Of a stretch of DNA of 7,031 nt, positions 4,765 to 7,031 are shown one piece after another. Under the pieces are notes generated by a model. That model was not told where the DNA came from. It worked only from the letters and a program-made list of their open reading frames with translations, and did not search any database. Numbering within the stretch: position 1 is the stretch's first letter; the number at the start of each line of letters is the position of its first letter. The translations under genes and the position numbers were made by a program. Source of the DNA: an uncultured Collinsella sp. (GTDB taxonomy: Bacteria > Actinomycetota > Coriobacteriia > Coriobacteriales > Coriobacteriaceae); assembly GCA_900552995.1 (NCBI GenBank), contig USBX01000042.1, forward strand, positions 1 to 7,031, in the 5' to 3' direction.

Positions 4765-5802
4765 ATGGGTAAGTACATCGTTAAACGTGTGCTTCAGTTC
4801 ATCCCGGTGTTTTTGGGCGTTACGCTGATTCTGTTCGCCCTCCAGAATATCGTGCCGGGAGATCCGATCAAGCTGATCGGTGGAGACAAGGCTCTGTCCC
4901 CCGAGGTGGAGCTTCAGCTTCGTGTTCGCTATCACCTGGTCCAGACGGACGAGGACGGCAACGCGATCCTTGACGAGAACGGCGACCCCGTTCAAACGTC
5001 GCTCGTGGACCGTTACTTGTATTACATGAACGGCCTGCTTCATGGCGATCTGGGCAATTCGTATCAGCGCAAGCTGCCGGTTACGGAAATCTTCGCCCAG
5101 AAGTATCCGTATACGGTCAAACTTGCCGCGTGCGCCATCGTACTCGAGGCGATCATGGGTATCGGTGCGGGTATCATTTCGGCGGTAAAGCGTTATTCCT
5201 TCTGGGATATTTTGGTAACGCTGACCACGTCGATCCTCGTTGCCGTTCCTGCATTCTGGCTCGGTATGCTGCTGCAGCTGTTCTTTGGCGTCATCCTTAA
5301 GGATGCCACGGGCGGTGCATTCTCCATGCCGATCTCGGGTGCCGGCGGTTCCAGCTCTCAGTATCAGGATTGGATGCACTATGTGCTTCCGACCATTACG
5401 CTGGCTTCGGTTTCGACCGCCTATGCTGCCCGCATCATGCGTTCGCAGCTGCTCGACGTCATGAACCAGGATTACATCCGTACGGCAAAGGCCAAGGGTC
5501 TCTCCAATCGCGCGATCATTATCAAGCATGCGCTTAAGAATGCACTCATTCCCGTCGTTACCTATATTGGTGTCGACTTCGGCGGCATGCTTTCGGGCGC
5601 CATCCTGACCGAGACGGTCTTTAACTGGCCCGGCATCGGCTTCGAGGTCTACCGCGCCATTAGCATGCGCGACTGGCCCATCGTTATGGGCGGCGTTACG
5701 CTCATTGTTGTCGTCGTTATGGTGATCAACCTGCTCGTCGACATTAGCTATGCATTCCTCGACCCGCGCATCCGCCTTGGCGGTCCGTCGGATAAGGCCT
5801 AA
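4765..5802 (+). CDS. Peptide ABC transporter permease, DppB/OppB-like
   Basis: Integral membrane subunit forming half of the importer channel. At 345 residues it has the family plan: N-terminal helix at about 8-30 ending in the conserved NIVPGDP, an extracytoplasmic segment with YYMNGLLHGDLGNSY (86-100), then five further predicted helices at roughly 118-140, 148-178, 205-225, 262-284 and 306-332. The EAA loop that docks on the ATPase is DYIRTAKAKGLSNRAIIIKH (236-255), and LLVDISYAFLDPRI near the C-terminus is also typical. It most resembles DppB in length. Residues 60-80 are an acidic insertion relative to E. coli DppB as I remember it, containing two similar 8-residue units (DEDGNAIL, DENGDPVQ). 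The ATG follows AGGGGAG. The next permease begins 14 bases after the stop, so the two are cotranscribed. Substrate is not determinable from this subunit. Confidence 0.95.
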   Translation: MGKYIVKRVLQFIPVFLGVTLILFALQNIVPGDPIKLIGGDKALSPEVELQLRVRYHLVQTDEDGNAILDENGDPVQTSLVDRYLYYMNGLLHGDLGNSYQRKLPVTEIFAQKYPYTVKLAACAIVLEAIMGIGAGIISAVKRYSFWDILVTLTTSILVAVPAFWLGMLLQLFFGVILKDATGGAFSMPISGAGGSSSQYQDWMHYVLPTITLASVSTAYAARIMRSQLLDVMNQDYIRTAKAKGLSNRAIIIKHALKNALIPVVTYIGVDFGGMLSGAILTETVFNWPGIGFEVYRAISMRDWPIVMGGVTLIVVVVMVINLLVDISYAFLDPRIRLGGPSDKA

Positions 5803-5808
5803 GGGAGG
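5801..5808 (+). promoter_or_regulatory. Ribosome binding site of the second permease
   Basis: AAGGGAGG overlaps the TAA stop of the first permease gene and lies eight bases before the ATG at 5817. The overlap suggests coupled translation giving the two permeases in matched amounts. Confidence 0.85.
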
Positions 5809-5816
5809 TACGTCTC

Positions 5817-6752
5817 ATGCAGGAAACTGATTCTCAGTCTCAGGAGCAGGCTACCGCCACCAAGGCCGCATCTGCTCCCGCCAAGTCCCGCACGCTGTGG
5901 GGCGACGCTTTTAAGCGTCTTCGTAAGAACAAGCTCGCCGTTATCGGTGTCTGCTGGATCATCATCGTCGTTTTGGTTGCCTTGACCGCAGACCTGTGGG
6001 CTAAGCCCTGGCTCGGGTCGCCGACGGCTTCTGACTCGACGACCATGGCCGAGACTTCGCTGCTGGCTCCGTGTGCCGAGCACCCGTTTGGCACCGACTC
6101 TCTTGGTCGTGACATTCTCGTCCGTGTTATCTACGGCGCGCGCGTTTCGCTTTCCGTCGGTATTATGGCCACCGCCATCTCCACGGTGATCGGTCTGGTC
6201 ATGGGCGCCCTGGCCGGTTTCTATGGCGGCATCTGGGATACGATCATCATGCGCTGTGCGGACATCTTCCTGGCGTTCCCGTACGTGCTGTTCGTTGTCG
6301 CCATGATCGCCGTTATCGGCCGTGGTCTTCAGAATGTCTTTATCGCCATCGGCATTCTCGGCTGGCCTTCGATTGCGCGCGTCTTCCGATCCGCGATCCT
6401 GACGGTCAAAGAGAACGACTATGTTGACGCCGCTCGCGCTATGGGTGCATCCGATGCGCGTATCGTTATGCGCCATATCTTCCCGAACTCCGTCGCCTCC
6501 ATCGTGGTCTATGCGACCATGAACATTGGTGGCGCTATTCTGACCGAGTCTGCCCTGTCCTTCCTCGGTATGGGTGTTATTCCGCCTACGCCTTCGTGGG
6601 GCTCTATGATTCAGGACGGTCAGCAGTATCTTCTGACTGCTCCCTGGATGATGATCATGCCCGGTCTGGCAATTCTCTCGACGGTGCTCGCCTTCACCCT
6701 GTTGGGTGATGGTCTGCGCGACGCCCTCGACGTCAAGATGAAGGACGCATAA
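5817..6752 (+). CDS. Peptide ABC transporter permease, DppC/OppC-like
   Basis: Second channel subunit, pairing with the DppB-like protein. The 311-residue product begins with a polar Ser/Ala/Gln-rich cytoplasmic tail (1-26). The OppC N-terminal domain follows: LWGDAFKRLRKNKLAVIGV leading into helix 1 at about 40-60. The extracytoplasmic segment ends in the diagnostic HPFGTDSLGRDILVRVIYGAR (89-109). The core transport domain has five further predicted helices between about 112 and 298. The EAA loop for ATPase docking is DYVDAARAMGASDARIVMRH (201-220), and LSFLGMGVIPPTPSWG (247-262) and LGDGLRDALD (296-305) are strongly conserved in DppC/OppC. Length and motifs are normal and nothing is missing. 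The stop overlaps the approach to the ATPase start, with two bases between TAA and ATG. A Shine-Dalgarno for that next gene lies inside this coding region. Confidence 0.96.
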   Translation: MQETDSQSQEQATATKAASAPAKSRTLWGDAFKRLRKNKLAVIGVCWIIIVVLVALTADLWAKPWLGSPTASDSTTMAETSLLAPCAEHPFGTDSLGRDILVRVIYGARVSLSVGIMATAISTVIGLVMGALAGFYGGIWDTIIMRCADIFLAFPYVLFVVAMIAVIGRGLQNVFIAIGILGWPSIARVFRSAILTVKENDYVDAARAMGASDARIVMRHIFPNSVASIVVYATMNIGGAILTESALSFLGMGVIPPTPSWGSMIQDGQQYLLTAPWMMIMPGLAILSTVLAFTLLGDGLRDALDVKMKDA

Positions 6753-6754
6753 GG

Positions 6755-6995
6755 ATGAAGAAGAACAAGAACTATGTGGACCTGAAGGACCAGCCGGTTC
6801 CCGAGGGCCAGCATCTGCTCGAGGTCGATGACCTTAAGATGTATTTCCACACCGAGGATGGCGTGGTTCGCGCTGTCGACGGTGTGTCCTACACGCTCGA
6901 TCGCGGCGAGACCCTGGGCGTCGTCGGTGAGTCCGGCTCCGGTAAGTCCGTGACCGCCATGACCATCATGGGTCTTATCTCGATGCCTCCGGGAA
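6755..6995 (+). CDS. Peptide ABC transporter ATP-binding protein, DppD/OppD-like, 3' end missing
   Basis: Cytoplasmic ATPase subunit that powers import; only the first 80 residues are present of an expected 320 or more. After a polar start (MKKNKNYVDLKDQPVPEG) comes the ABC N-terminal strand LLEVDDLKMYF, then a short insertion, VRAVDGVSYTLDRGETLGVVGESGSGKS with Walker A at 58-65 (Lys64), and VTAMTIMGLI, all typical of DppD/OppD. Genomic DNA ends at 6995. The frame stays open through the adapter to the window end, adding VSYTHLTLPTI, which is not biological. The Q-loop, signature motif and Walker B lie off the contig. The ATG at 6755 follows the upstream stop by two bases. AAGGA at 6741-6745, nine bases upstream, is the likely ribosome site. 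A partner DppF/OppF-like ATPase gene probably follows. DppD versus OppD cannot be settled from this fragment. Confidence 0.93.
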
Positions 6996-7031
6996 CTGTC
7001 TCTTATACACATCTGACGCTGCCGACGATAA
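6996..7031 (-). other. Nextera read-1 adapter, reverse complement (not genomic)
   Basis: Bases 6996-7028 are the reverse complement of the 33-base Nextera read-1 adapter: mosaic end first (6996-7014), then the 14-base primer part (7015-7028). The last three bases TAA (7029-7031) fall where the i5 index would begin and are too few to name it. This is library sequence, not bacterial DNA. It truncates the ATPase gene. Confidence 0.98.

Noticed and set aside
4741..5529. 262-codon minus-strand open frame over the first permease gene
   Set aside because: Charged, motif-free translation opposite a clear membrane protein; shadow frame.
5799..6476. 225-codon minus-strand open frame over the second permease gene
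   Set aside because: Antisense shadow, Asp/Arg-rich and unlike any family I know.
49..6995. Mobile element, CRISPR array or phage genes
   Set aside because: No repeat-spacer pattern, no transposase or integrase motifs, no target-site duplications; all genes are housekeeping or a common importer. The mosaic-end sequences at the edges are library adapters, not a natural transposon.
6620..7012. Minus-strand frame starting MCIRDS at the right end
   Set aside because: The start codon and first residues come from the adapter; the remainder is antisense to the permease and ATPase genes.

Overview
The window is 6,947 bases of bacterial chromosome (49 to 6995) with Illumina Nextera library sequence at both ends. 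Positions 1-48 are the end of the P7 primer, an 8-base i7 index and the Nextera read-2 adapter. Positions 6996-7031 are the reverse complement of the Nextera read-1 adapter plus three bases. The two terminal genes are therefore cut by library construction, not broken by biology.

All genes are on the + strand. DNA is GC-rich (about 60% judged by eye), codons favour C or T at third positions, and spacing is tight with strong AGGAG-type ribosome sites. The pairing of glycolytic genes with secG, a twin-arginine lipoprotein binding protein and the general protein character resemble gut Coriobacteriia such as Collinsella. That assignment is from memory, not from a search.

Region 1 (49-2286): the 3' part of tpiA (triosephosphate isomerase), then complete gpmI (cofactor-independent phosphoglycerate mutase) 5 bases later. 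They form the end of a lower-glycolysis operon, closed by a strong intrinsic terminator. Region 2 (2287-2692): secG, a small Sec translocase subunit, apparently with its own extended -10 promoter and its own terminator. Region 3 (2693-6995): a peptide/nickel-type ABC importer operon, consisting of a lipoprotein substrate-binding protein, a DppB-like permease, a DppC-like permease and the first 80 residues of a DppD/OppD-like ATPase. A second ATPase probably lies beyond the right end. The binding protein is set apart from the permeases by 156 bases containing stem-loops, which fits the usual excess of binding protein over membrane components.

I do not see an undescribed system. The points most worth a second look are the adapters and the artefact peptides they encode, a repeated 10-mer and a dyad upstream of the binding protein, a compound RNA structure after gpmI, the stem-loops between binding protein and permease, and a small duplicated acidic insertion in the first permease.
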